Shown: piece after piece, positions 8,293 to 16,096 of the stretch | Layout of the letters: each line of letters starts with the position of its first letter | How positions within the stretch are numbered: position 1 is the stretch's first letter | NCBI GenBank assembly: GCA_947174995.1 | Contig: CAMWLC010000028.1 | Location: 1-32,386 of the forward strand | Direction of reading: 5' to 3' | From: an uncultured Porphyromonadaceae bacterium | GTDB taxonomy: Bacteria > Bacteroidota > Bacteroidia > Bacteroidales > Muribaculaceae | DNA: 32,386 bases | The notes under the pieces: generated by a model | Databases searched by the model: none | Told to the model about the DNA's origin: nothing | The model's input: the letters and a program-made list of their open reading frames with translations, nothing else | Position numbers and translations under genes: made by a program

Positions 8293-9138
8293 ATGAAGAA
8301 ACTTTTACTTGCAGCTGCCATGGTGGCAGGCGCCATGTCGATGAGCGCACAGGATGTAGACATCTACATCATCGGTTCCAACGTCAACAACGGCGACAGC
8401 TGGGGTCTCGCTCAGGAGAGCGGCAAAATGACCTACGTGGGCGAGGGTAAGTATGAATGGGACGGCGCCGTGCTCGGCACCGGCTTCAAGTTCAACGACG
8501 GCACCTGGGGCGAGTATGACTTCGGTTCGGGCGACACCTGCGTGCTCGGCGAGACCCTCTACCTCAGCAAGGGTGGCAGCGACATCGGCTTCGGTGAGGA
8601 CTTCTCCCGCGTGGAGAACGCCCACGTGGTGTTTGACCTCGACAACCTCACCTGCGTGGTGACCGGTACTCCCGCCGGCAAGACGGAGTGGTACATCACC
8701 GGCGACTTCTGCGACTACACCCTCGGCGCCGACCAGCTCTTCACCGAGGTGAGCGACAAGGTGTACGAGAAGAAGGACCTCCAGCTCGACAACGTGGGCT
8801 ACTTCAAGGTGTCCTCCACCGGCTGGGCCAAGAAGTACGGCACGTATGACGAGGAGCTCGTCTTCGGATTCGACATCTTCGAGCATGAGCTCGAAGAGGT
8901 GTTCGGCGACAGCGGCAACGTGGCATACTACATGACCGGCACCTTCGACGTGAAGTGGGACGGCAACACCCACGTGATTTCCTTCACCGAGGCCGGCGAG
9001 GACTTCGTGGAGAGCATCGCCGCAGCAGAGGGCGAGGCAGTCTACTTCAACATGCAGGGTGTGCGCGTAGCCAACCCCGAGAAGGGAATGTTCATCTCCG
9101 TGAAGAACGGCAAGGCCACCAAGGTAGCCATCCGCTAA
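8293..9138 (+). CDS. Small secreted two-module protein with SusE/F-like start and the same C-terminal tail
   Basis: The product has 281 residues. A signal peptide (MKKLLLAAAMVAGAMSMSA, probable cut before QDVD) is followed by a module beginning IYIIGSNVNNGD (residues 24-125) and a second beginning EWYITGDFCDY (132-235). The final 40 residues (YFNMQGVRVANPEKGMFIS, then NGKATKVAIR) match the tail of the 1061-residue protein upstream, so the two are probably paralogues exported or anchored in the same way. The region is rich in Asp and Gly and acidic overall, and there is no lipobox Cys. A T-tailed hairpin at 9178-9209 closes the unit. Surface or periplasmic glycan binding is possible but unproven. 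Confidence 0.72.
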   Translation: MKKLLLAAAMVAGAMSMSAQDVDIYIIGSNVNNGDSWGLAQESGKMTYVGEGKYEWDGAVLGTGFKFNDGTWGEYDFGSGDTCVLGETLYLSKGGSDIGFGEDFSRVENAHVVFDLDNLTCVVTGTPAGKTEWYITGDFCDYTLGADQLFTEVSDKVYEKKDLQLDNVGYFKVSSTGWAKKYGTYDEELVFGFDIFEHELEEVFGDSGNVAYYMTGTFDVKWDGNTHVISFTEAGEDFVESIAAAEGEAVYFNMQGVRVANPEKGMFISVKNGKATKVAIR

Positions 9139-9177
9139 AAATATCCCGATCCGCCGCATGGCGGAATGAATATGCAA

Positions 9178-9209
9178 GAGGCTCCGGGCGATCCCCGGGG
9201 CCTCTTTTT
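9178..9209 (+). terminator. Rho-independent terminator
   Basis: An 11-bp stem (9178-9188 with 9194-9204, one G-U) and a 5-nt loop are followed by TTTTT (9205-9209). It lies 40 bases after the preceding stop codon. Confidence 0.85.
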
Positions 9210-9217
9210 CGGCGTTT

Positions 9218-9249
9218 TTTGCGCACACCGAAATTTTTCACTAATTTTG
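9218..9249 (+). promoter_or_regulatory. lepA promoter, positioned for a leaderless mRNA
   Basis: TTTG (9218-9221), a 20-nt spacer and TAATTTTG (9242-9249). Only four bases separate the -7 box from the ATG at 9254, so the start site should fall at or within about three bases of the start codon. Confidence 0.8.
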
Positions 9250-9253
9250 CGGC

Positions 9254-11041
9254 ATGAAAAATATCAGGAACTTCTGCATCATCGCACATATCGACCACGG
9301 CAAGTCGACACTCGCCGACAGGCTGCTGGAGCGCACCGGCACTGTGGCCGGCAAGGATATGGAGGCGCAGGTGCTTGACGACATGGAGCTGGAGCGCGAG
9401 CGAGGCATCACCATCAAGAGCCACGCCATACAGATGGATTATCCGCTCGACGGCACCGACTATACCCTCAACCTCATCGACACTCCGGGACACGTGGATT
9501 TCTCCTACGAGGTGTCGCGCTCCATCGCCGCCTGCGAGGGGGCGCTCCTCATCGTGGACGCCACACAGGGTATCCAGGCCCAGACGATCTCGAATCTCTA
9601 TATGGCCATCGACAATGACCTCGAGATAATTCCGGTGATCAACAAGTGTGACCTGGAGAGCGCGAATCCCGACGAAGTGGAGGACCAGATAGTGGATCTC
9701 CTGGGGTGTGACCGCGCCGACATAATCCGCGCCTCGGGAAAGACCGGGCAGGGTGTTGACGACATACTCCGCGCCATCGTGGAGCGCGTGCCGGCTCCCC
9801 AGGGAGACCCGGAGGCGCCGCTTCAGGCCCTGATATTCGACTCGGTGTTCAATCCCTTCCGGGGTATCATAGCCTATTTCAAGATAATTAACGGCACGCT
9901 GCGCAGCCAGGATTTCGTGAAATTCGTCTCCACGGGAAAGGAGTATCATGCCGACGAGATCGGGGTGCTTCATCTCGACATGGACCCGCGCAAGGAGCTG
10001 AGCGCCGGCAACGTGGGGTATATCATCTCGGGTATCAAGTCGAGCAAGGAGGTGAAGGTGGGCGACACCATCACCCACGTGAGCCGTCCCTGCGACAAGG
10101 CGATAGCCGGGTTCGAGGAGGTGAAGCCGATGGTGTTCGCCGGTGTGTATCCCATCGAGGCGGAGGATTTCGAGAATCTCCGCGCATCGCTGGAGAAGTT
10201 GCAGCTCAACGATGCCTCGCTGACGTTCCAGCCCGAATCGTCGGCGGCACTCGGGTTCGGTTTCAGGTGCGGTTTCTTGGGATTGCTTCACATGGAGATA
10301 ATACAGGAGAGGCTCAGCAGGGAGTTCAACATGGAGGTGATCACCACGGTGCCCAACGTCTCGTACATGGTCTACGACAAGCACGGCAAGGCCACGGAGG
10401 TGCATAATCCCTCGGGGCTACCGGAGCCGACGCTCATCGACCATATCGAGGAGCCCTATATCCGCGCCACCATCATCACGCAGGCCGACTATATCGGCCC
10501 CATCATGACGCTCTGCCTGGGGAAGCGCGGCGAACTGGTGAAGCAGGAGTATATTTCGGGCAACCGCATGGAGCTCACCTTCGATATGCCCTTGGGGGAG
10601 ATAGTGATAGACTTCTATGACAAGCTTAAGTCGATCTCGAAGGGTTATGCCTCTTTCGATTACCATATCCATGATTTCCGGGAGTCGAAGCTGGTGAAGC
10701 TCGACATCCTGCTCAACGGCGAGAGCGTGGATGCCCTCTCGACGCTCACTCACGCCGACAATGCCGTGAAGTTCGGACGGCGGATGTGCGAGAAGCTCAA
10801 GGAGCTGATACCGCGCCAGCAGTTTGACATCGCCATCCAGGCGGCCATCGGGGCGAAGATCATCGCCAGGGAGACCATCAAGGCGGTGCGCAAGGATGTG
10901 ACGGCGAAGTGTTACGGCGGCGATATCTCGCGCAAGCGCAAGCTGCTGGAGAAGCAGAAGGCGGGTAAGAAGAGGATGAAGCAGATAGGCAGTGTGGAGG
11001 TGCCGCAGAAGGCCTTCCTGGCCGTGCTGAAGCTGGATTGA
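9254..11041 (+). CDS. lepA: Elongation factor 4 (LepA), ribosome-associated GTPase
   Basis: This 595-residue protein is full length for LepA/EF-4, a translational GTPase that acts on stalled or mistranslocated ribosomes and in initiation or assembly. G1 is AHIDHGKST (residues 11-19), the switch region is ERERGITI (47-54), G3 is DTPGH (76-80) and G4 is NKCD (130-133). Domain II, the EF-G-like domains and the LepA-specific C-terminal domain ([20 protein letters not shown]) follow, with the family's basic end [20 protein letters not shown]. The ATG at 9254 is the only plausible start, because the promoter lies immediately upstream. It is monocistronic: a terminator precedes it and a perfect bidirectional terminator starts on its last stop-codon base. 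Confidence 0.98.
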   Translation: MKNIRNFCIIAHIDHGKSTLADRLLERTGTVAGKDMEAQVLDDMELERERGITIKSHAIQMDYPLDGTDYTLNLIDTPGHVDFSYEVSRSIAACEGALLIVDATQGIQAQTISNLYMAIDNDLEIIPVINKCDLESANPDEVEDQIVDLLGCDRADIIRASGKTGQGVDDILRAIVERVPAPQGDPEAPLQALIFDSVFNPFRGIIAYFKIINGTLRSQDFVKFVSTGKEYHADEIGVLHLDMDPRKELSAGNVGYIISGIKSSKEVKVGDTITHVSRPCDKAIAGFEEVKPMVFAGVYPIEAEDFENLRASLEKLQLNDASLTFQPESSAALGFGFRCGFLGLLHMEIIQERLSREFNMEVITTVPNVSYMVYDKHGKATEVHNPSGLPEPTLIDHIEEPYIRATIITQADYIGPIMTLCLGKRGELVKQEYISGNRMELTFDMPLGEIVIDFYDKLKSISKGYASFDYHIHDFRESKLVKLDILLNGESVDALSTLTHADNAVKFGRRMCEKLKELIPRQQFDIAIQAAIGAKIIARETIKAVRKDVTAKCYGGDISRKRKLLEKQKAGKKRMKQIGSVEVPQKAFLAVLKLD

Positions 11042-11077
11042 AAAAGAACGGGCGCCGATTCGGCGCCCGTTCTTTTT
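11041..11077. terminator. Perfect bidirectional terminator between lepA and cstA
   Basis: AAAAAGAACGGGCGCCGA (11041-11058) is the exact reverse complement of 11060-11077, with one base at the centre. It gives a GC stem flanked by A5 and T5, so it works on both strands for the convergent genes lepA and cstA. Its first A is the last base of the lepA stop codon. Confidence 0.93.
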
Positions 11078-11143
11078 CCGGGGTATGGGCCCCGGGGCGG
11101 AAACGGCTTCGCGCGGGTATTTTCTCTTTAATCCGGAGAAGGA

Positions 11144-12604
11144 TCAGACTTTTTTCAGGTCGGGGTAGGGGGTGCGCAAGGTGCGGGCGAAGAGGAGAAG
11201 GAGGATGAGGGAGGCGGCCACTCCTATCCCTACGGCGGCTTCGTAGGAGAGGGTGAGGCCGAGGAGGGGATCCGTGATGAGTCCTATGCCCTCGGGGGCG
11301 AAGCAGATGTAGGTGACCGTGACCTGCGTCATGAAGAGGGCCGGGATGAGGGTGATGATGTATAGGCGATCGTGGCGTGCGAGCCAGACTGTGAGGGCCC
11401 AGAGGGTGAAGACGGCGAGCACCTGGTTGCACCATGCGAAGTATCTCCACAGGGAGGCGTAGGGGAGGAGCATCACCAGGAAGGCGGCTCCGAAGATGGG
11501 GAGGGAGACGGCAAGGCGGTTTTTGATTTTGGCCTGCTTGATGCCGATGAAGTCGGCGGCGATGAGGCGGGCGCTGCGCAGGGCGGTGTCGCCGCTGGTG
11601 ATGGGGGCGGCGACTACTCCCAGAATGGCGAGTATGCCTCCGACAGGGCCGAGCCAAGAGCGCGACAGACGGTCGACGAGGATGGCGGGTGAGCCGTCGC
11701 CGAGAAATTTCTGAAGTCCGTCGTAGCCGCCGGTGAATGTGATTGCGGCGGCGGCCCAGATGAGGGCCACGATTCCCTCGGTGACCATGGCGCCGTAGAA
11801 TACGGGGCGGGCGTGGGCCTCCTTACCCAGGCAGCGGGCCATCATGGGGGACTGCGTGGCGTGGAAGCCGGAGATGGCGCCGCAGGCTATGGAGACGAAC
11901 ATCATGGGGAAGATGGGTGTGGCCTCGGGGTTCGGGGTGTGGTTGTAGAACTGCTGCCACATTTCGGGCATCTCGGGGGCGTGGACGTAGAGCATGACGA
12001 GGATGCCGACGGCCATGAAGAGGAGGGCCACTCCGAAGAGGGGGTAGAGGCGGCCGATGAGTTTGTCGACGGGGAGGAGGGTGGCCAGCATATAGTATGC
12101 GAAGATGATGACTATCCAGAAGAGGCGATCGAGGGAGGCGGGGGTGAGCATGGCCATCAGGTCGGCGGGGTTATAGACGAAGACGGCGCCGACGAGTATC
12201 ATGAGCAACAGGGTGAAGACGCGCATGGCGTTTTTGACTCCGCCGCCGAGTTCGTGGCCGATGATCTCGGGGAGTGAGGCGCCGTCGCGGCGCAGGGAGA
12301 GCATACCGGAGAGATAGTCATGTACGGCTCCGGCGAAGATGGTGCCGAATACGATCCAGAGGAAGGCGGCGGGGCCGAACATGACGCCCATGATGGCGCC
12401 GAAGATGGGGCCGAGGCCTGCGATGTTGAGAAACTGGATGAGGAATACCTTCCACGAGGGGAGGCGGACGTAGTCCACGCCGTCGGCGAGAGTGTGGACG
12501 GGGGTGGGACGTGCCGGGTCTTCGCCGAAGACGCGGGCCACGAAGCGGCCATAGGTGAAATAGCCGGCTATCAGGAGTATGAGGGCGATGGTAAAGGAAA
12601 TCAT
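11144..12604 (-). CDS. cstA: CstA-family carbon starvation / pyruvate (peptide) transporter
   Basis: This is a 486-residue polytopic inner-membrane protein. Conserved CstA segments include FLNIAGLGPIFGAIMGVMFGP (about residues 58-78), a conserved AGAVHDYLSGMLSLRRDG, FHATQSPMMARCLG and ITSGDTALRSARLIAADF. Family members import pyruvate or peptides and are induced on carbon starvation in enterobacteria. It is shorter than E. coli CstA (about 700 residues), in line with the short CstA forms I know from Bacteroidota. The ATG at 12604 lies three bases after the stop of the upstream PD40-protein gene, so the two are co-transcribed and probably translationally coupled. The transcript ends at the bidirectional terminator shared with lepA. 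Confidence 0.92.
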   Translation of the reverse strand: MISFTIALILLIAGYFTYGRFVARVFGEDPARPTPVHTLADGVDYVRLPSWKVFLIQFLNIAGLGPIFGAIMGVMFGPAAFLWIVFGTIFAGAVHDYLSGMLSLRRDGASLPEIIGHELGGGVKNAMRVFTLLLMILVGAVFVYNPADLMAMLTPASLDRLFWIVIIFAYYMLATLLPVDKLIGRLYPLFGVALLFMAVGILVMLYVHAPEMPEMWQQFYNHTPNPEATPIFPMMFVSIACGAISGFHATQSPMMARCLGKEAHARPVFYGAMVTEGIVALIWAAAAITFTGGYDGLQKFLGDGSPAILVDRLSRSWLGPVGGILAILGVVAAPITSGDTALRSARLIAADFIGIKQAKIKNRLAVSLPIFGAAFLVMLLPYASLWRYFAWCNQVLAVFTLWALTVWLARHDRLYIITLIPALFMTQVTVTYICFAPEGIGLITDPLLGLTLSYEAAVGIGVAASLILLLLFARTLRTPYPDLKKV

Positions 12605-12607
12605 TTG

Positions 12608-14101
12608 TCAGGGCTTTTGGGGATTTTCGGCGCGGATGATGTCGGAGCGGAGGGTGAGGAGGGAGCGGCGGTGGGCGGCGATGGAGGCTTCGTAGGGGAG
12701 GATTGCGTCGCCCAGGGCGCGGCGGGCCGCGTCGGTCTTGGCAGCACGGTATTTCTGACGCAGTTCGGCGAGTTTGGCTTCATCGGCCTCCATGCGCTGC
12801 TGCGTCAGGAGGTAGGTGTTCATGAGGCGGCGCGCCGAGTCATGGCGGAAGTCGGAGAGGGAATGGGCCACTTTGCCTCCGGGGAGGGGGAAGATGAAGT
12901 CCGGGTCATCGTCCGGCTCCGGGGCCTCGGGTGTGGCCGCGAGGGTCTCGCGCTGCCGCTCCAGTTCCTGCGTCTCCTCGGAGGGGGCATCCTTCGGGGC
13001 CGTGGCTCTCCAGTCGTCGATGCGCGCCAGGGAGATGAGGTCGGGATCCTCGGGATCGAGGTTGCGCCGCGCCTCGTTGAGGCGGTAGACGTAGAGCGTC
13101 ACCTTGTCGGCGAGCTGGTTGCGGTCCGTGGCCCACCAGCCGATGCCGTTGAGTTCGTCAATGGCGAGCATGAAATCGTCGTAAGGGGAATTGTAGGGCA
13201 TACCGACGTTGCCGGGACGGAGGTATTCCCCCGTCGCGGCATCGCGCGAAGCCACGAATATGTCGAGCCCGCCCATTGAGCCCTCGCCGTCGGAAGCGAA
13301 GTAGAGGGTGAGGCCGTCGGGCATCATGAAGGGGAAATCGGCGTCACCGCCGCCGTTGAGGAAATCTGGGGCGGGGACCGGCTCGTGCCATGAACCGTCG
13401 GTGAGACGTATCGACTCCACGATGCGGGTATAGCCGACGGAATCCGGCTCGGCCCACATCATGAAATCGCCGCGCTCGTTGGCGAAAGCCGTCGTGGCGA
13501 AGCGGCGTCCCTGCTCGAAGGGTATCTTGTCGGGGGAGAGGATGCGTCCCGACTGCGGGGAGAGGCGGTAAAACTTGTAGAAATCGTAGGCCGGGACGGC
13601 GAGGGAATCGATCACGGTGATGCGCTCCACGGCGGAGAGGGCCTTGTTGGCAGTGGCCAGCTCGCGGCGGAAATCCTCCAGCTCGGGGGCCGTGGTGCCC
13701 TTGCGGGCGGCGTATCGGCCGTAGAGGCTGCCGGCCTTCCCGAAATCGTAGTCGAGGAAGGCGAGGCGTCCGAGGTAGAGGTCGGCGTCGGCATACCCCT
13801 TGTCGGCGGCCTCGTCGAGCCATGCGCGTGCGTTCTCGTAGCGCCCCGACTCATACTCGCAGACCCCGAGGAGATAGCAGGCGCGCGGGGCGCGGCGTGC
13901 CTTGGGGATGGTGGAAATGAAATTCTCGAGCACACGGCGCGCCGCGTCGTAGTCGCCGTCGGCCATGAGGGCCGATGCATCGGTCATGACCTTGTCCGCG
14001 GCCGGGGCCCCCTGGGGCGCCGCCGAGGCTCCGGAAAGGGGGGCGGAGAGGAGGGCGAGGGCGCACCCCGCCGCCAAAGTCAGGGAATAGAGAGTCTTCA
14101 T
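12608..14101 (-). CDS. Secreted TPR / PD40 beta-propeller-type protein
   Basis: The 497-residue product has an N-terminal signal peptide (hydrophobic to about residue 25, no clear lipobox). Helical TPR-like repeats follow (about residues 35-150; ACYLLGVCEYESGRYENARAWL, ADLYLGRLAFLDYDFGKAGSLYGRYA). Next comes a WD40-like PD40 region (about 190-340) with the signature FPFMMPDGLTLYFASDGEGS then GGLDIF. The end is charged and coiled-coil-like (410-497). In Bacteroidota this TPR-PD40 layout is often joined to an OmpA peptidoglycan-binding domain, as in PorE-type proteins, but no OmpA domain is present here. It is probably periplasmic and binds other envelope proteins; the exact role is unknown. 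It is the first gene of an operon with cstA and has a promoter four bases before its ATG. Confidence 0.75.
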   Translation of the reverse strand: MKTLYSLTLAAGCALALLSAPLSGASAAPQGAPAADKVMTDASALMADGDYDAARRVLENFISTIPKARRAPRACYLLGVCEYESGRYENARAWLDEAADKGYADADLYLGRLAFLDYDFGKAGSLYGRYAARKGTTAPELEDFRRELATANKALSAVERITVIDSLAVPAYDFYKFYRLSPQSGRILSPDKIPFEQGRRFATTAFANERGDFMMWAEPDSVGYTRIVESIRLTDGSWHEPVPAPDFLNGGGDADFPFMMPDGLTLYFASDGEGSMGGLDIFVASRDAATGEYLRPGNVGMPYNSPYDDFMLAIDELNGIGWWATDRNQLADKVTLYVYRLNEARRNLDPEDPDLISLARIDDWRATAPKDAPSEETQELERQRETLAATPEAPEPDDDPDFIFPLPGGKVAHSLSDFRHDSARRLMNTYLLTQQRMEADEAKLAELRQKYRAAKTDAARRALGDAILPYEASIAAHRRSLLTLRSDIIRAENPQKP

Positions 14102-14105
14102 GCCA

Positions 14106-14138
14106 CAAAATTAGGGAAAAAGGATGAGATTTACCAAA
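14106..14138 (-). promoter_or_regulatory. Promoter of the PD40-cstA operon, positioned for a leaderless mRNA
   Basis: On the minus strand, TTTG (14138-14135), a 21-nt spacer and TAATTTTG (14113-14106) precede the start codon (14101-14099), with only four bases between. Confidence 0.7.
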
Positions 14139-14145
14139 AAATTAT

Positions 14146-14153
14146 TAACTTTG
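14146..14153 (+). promoter_or_regulatory. -7 element for the etfB-etfA-acd operon
   Basis: TAACTTTG is present 27 bases before the ATG at 14181. There is no convincing TTTG about 20 nt upstream, so this promoter may be weak or activator-dependent. It overlaps the divergent PD40 promoter region. Confidence 0.6.
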
Positions 14154-14180
14154 TGTCGCAAACAACAAATACAACGACTT

Positions 14181-15044
14181 ATGAGCTTAAATATCATTGT
14201 GCTTGCAAAGCAGGTGCCTGATACTCGCAACGTCGGGAAGGATGCCATGAAGGCTGACGGCACGGTCAACCGCGCCGCGCTGCCGGCTATCTTCAACCCT
14301 GAGGACCTCAACGCCCTCGAGCAGGCCCTGAGGCTGAAGGAGATGTATCCCGGCACGAAAGTAACTCTTCTCACGATGGGTCCGGCGCGTGCGGCCGAGG
14401 TGATCCGCGAGGGTCTTTACCGCGGAGCCGACAACGGGGTCGTGCTTTCAGACCGCGCTTTCGCCGGCGCCGACACACTGGCCACATCATACGCCCTGAG
14501 CGCAGCCGTGCGCAAGATGGGGCATGTAGATCTCATCATCGGCGGCCGTCAGGCCATCGACGGCGACACCGCCCAGGTGGGACCGCAGATAGCCGAGAAG
14601 CTCGGCTGGCCGCAGGTGACGTATGCCGAGGAGATAGAGAAGGTGGCCGACGGCCGCGTGGTGGTGAAGCGCCGCATCGAGGGTGGCGTGGAGACGGTGA
14701 GCTGTCCCGTGCCCTGCGTGGTGACCGTCAACGGATCGGCTGCCCCCTGCCGCCCGCGCAACGCCAAGGCCCTTCAGAAATACAAGTATGCCGCCGTCCC
14801 CTCCGAGGCCGACGAGGCACGCAAGGCCCTTCTCGAGGCCCGTCCCTGGCTTGAGATAGGGGAGTGGAACGCCGCTACGGTGGACGCCGACCTGGAGCAG
14901 TGCGGCCTGGCGGGCTCTCCGACGAAAGTGAAGGGTATCGTCAACGTGGTCTTCACGGCCAAGGAGGCACGCCGCCTCGACAATGACGATGCCCAGATCG
15001 AGGAGTTTGTGAAGGAACTTATCGCTAACCACACCATCGGCTAA
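14181..15044 (+). CDS. etfB: Electron transfer flavoprotein, beta subunit (FixA/EtfB)
   Basis: EtfB pairs with EtfA to carry electrons from acyl-CoA dehydrogenases. I start the gene at ATG 14181 (MSLNIIVLAKQVPDT, 287 residues) rather than at 14124, because the longer form would include the promoter -7 box and lacks the family's normal N-terminus. Family features are IIVLAKQVPDTRNV at the start, the ALRLKEMYPGTKVTLLTMGP segment, and the nucleotide-binding GGRQAIDGDTAQVGPQIAEKLGW motif. It is the first gene of a three-gene operon with etfA (20 bases downstream) and an acyl-CoA dehydrogenase. Whether this Etf is of the electron-bifurcating type cannot be settled by eye. Confidence 0.93.
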   Translation: MSLNIIVLAKQVPDTRNVGKDAMKADGTVNRAALPAIFNPEDLNALEQALRLKEMYPGTKVTLLTMGPARAAEVIREGLYRGADNGVVLSDRAFAGADTLATSYALSAAVRKMGHVDLIIGGRQAIDGDTAQVGPQIAEKLGWPQVTYAEEIEKVADGRVVVKRRIEGGVETVSCPVPCVVTVNGSAAPCRPRNAKALQKYKYAAVPSEADEARKALLEARPWLEIGEWNAATVDADLEQCGLAGSPTKVKGIVNVVFTAKEARRLDNDDAQIEEFVKELIANHTIG

Positions 15045-15064
15045 GGAGGCCCTGAGACAATACA

Positions 15065-16093
15065 ATGGCAGACAAGAACAATCTCATAGTATATCTGGAG
15101 TTTGAGGACGGCAAGGTGGCCGACGTGAGTCTCGAGCTCCTCACCAAGGGTCGCGAACTGGCTGACAAGCTCGGCATCAAGCTGGAGGCCGTGGTGGCCG
15201 GTGACAATCTCAAGGATGTGGAGAAGCAGGTGTTCCCCTACGGCGTGGACACGCTCTACAAGGTGGAGGACAAGCGTCTCTATCCCTATACCTCCCTCCC
15301 CCACAGCTCGCTGCTCATCAATCTCTTCAAGGAGCTGGAGCCCCGCATCGCCTTCATGGGTGCCACTTCGATAGGACGTGACCTCGGGCCGCGCGTGTCA
15401 TCGGCTCTCCACAGCGGACTGACGGCAGACTGCACGCAGCTTGAGATCGGCGACTACACCGACCCCAAGACCGGCAAGGAATACAAAGACCTGCTCTATC
15501 AGATCCGCCCCGCATTCGGCGGCAACATCGTGGCCACGATCGTCAATCCCGACCATCGCCCGCAGATGGCCACCGTGCGCGAGGGAGTGATGAAGCGCGA
15601 GGAGCGCGACCCGAACCACACCGGCACCGTGGTGAACCTCAAGGCTGAGGATTACATCAAGGACGAGGACTACGTGGTGGAGATTCTCGACCGTCACGTC
15701 GAGAAATCCAAGGTGAACCTCAAGGGTTCTCCCATCATCGTGGCCGGCGGCTACGGCGTGGGAAGCAAGGAGAATTTCGACCTGCTCCAGCAGCTCGCCG
15801 ACACCCTCGGAGCCGAGGTGGGCGCAAGCCGCGCCGCCGTTGACGCCGGGTGGGTGGATCATGACCGCCAGATAGGCCAGACGGGCGTGACCGTGCGCCC
15901 GAAGCTCTACATAGCCTGCGGCATCTCGGGCCAGATACAGCACATCGCCGGTATGCAGGACTCCGGCATCATCATCAGCATCAACTCCGATCCCGACGCC
16001 CCCATCAACAAGATCGCCGACTACGTGATCACGGGCAAGATGGAAGAGGTGGTGCCGAAACTCATCAAGTATTACAAAAAGAACTCGAAATAA
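15065..16093 (+). CDS. etfA: Electron transfer flavoprotein, alpha subunit (FixB/EtfA)
   Basis: This 342-residue protein is the FAD-binding partner of EtfB. The N-terminal domain is FixB-like (NLIVYLEFEDGKVADVSLEL). The C-terminal FAD domain has VAGGYGVGSKENFDLLQQLA, the VGASRAAVDAGWVDHDRQIGQTG block and the strongly conserved YIACGISGQIQHIAGM and INSDPDAPI motifs. The length is usual. It starts 20 bases after etfB and ends three bases before the acyl-CoA dehydrogenase gene, as expected for a co-produced redox set. Confidence 0.95.
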   Translation: MADKNNLIVYLEFEDGKVADVSLELLTKGRELADKLGIKLEAVVAGDNLKDVEKQVFPYGVDTLYKVEDKRLYPYTSLPHSSLLINLFKELEPRIAFMGATSIGRDLGPRVSSALHSGLTADCTQLEIGDYTDPKTGKEYKDLLYQIRPAFGGNIVATIVNPDHRPQMATVREGVMKREERDPNHTGTVVNLKAEDYIKDEDYVVEILDRHVEKSKVNLKGSPIIVAGGYGVGSKENFDLLQQLADTLGAEVGASRAAVDAGWVDHDRQIGQTGVTVRPKLYIACGISGQIQHIAGMQDSGIIISINSDPDAPINKIADYVITGKMEEVVPKLIKYYKKNSK

Positions 16094-16096
16094 ACG

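Noticed and set aside
8305..9228. 307-residue minus-strand open frame opposite the small secreted protein
   Set aside because: Its product is rich in His, Val, Leu, Ala and Glu in the pattern produced by reading GC-rich codons backwards, and the plus strand has a signal peptide, promoter and terminator.
14124..14180. N-terminal extension of etfB
   Set aside because: The extension contains the -7 promoter box and is not part of the EtfB family N-terminus; the ATG at 14181 fits.
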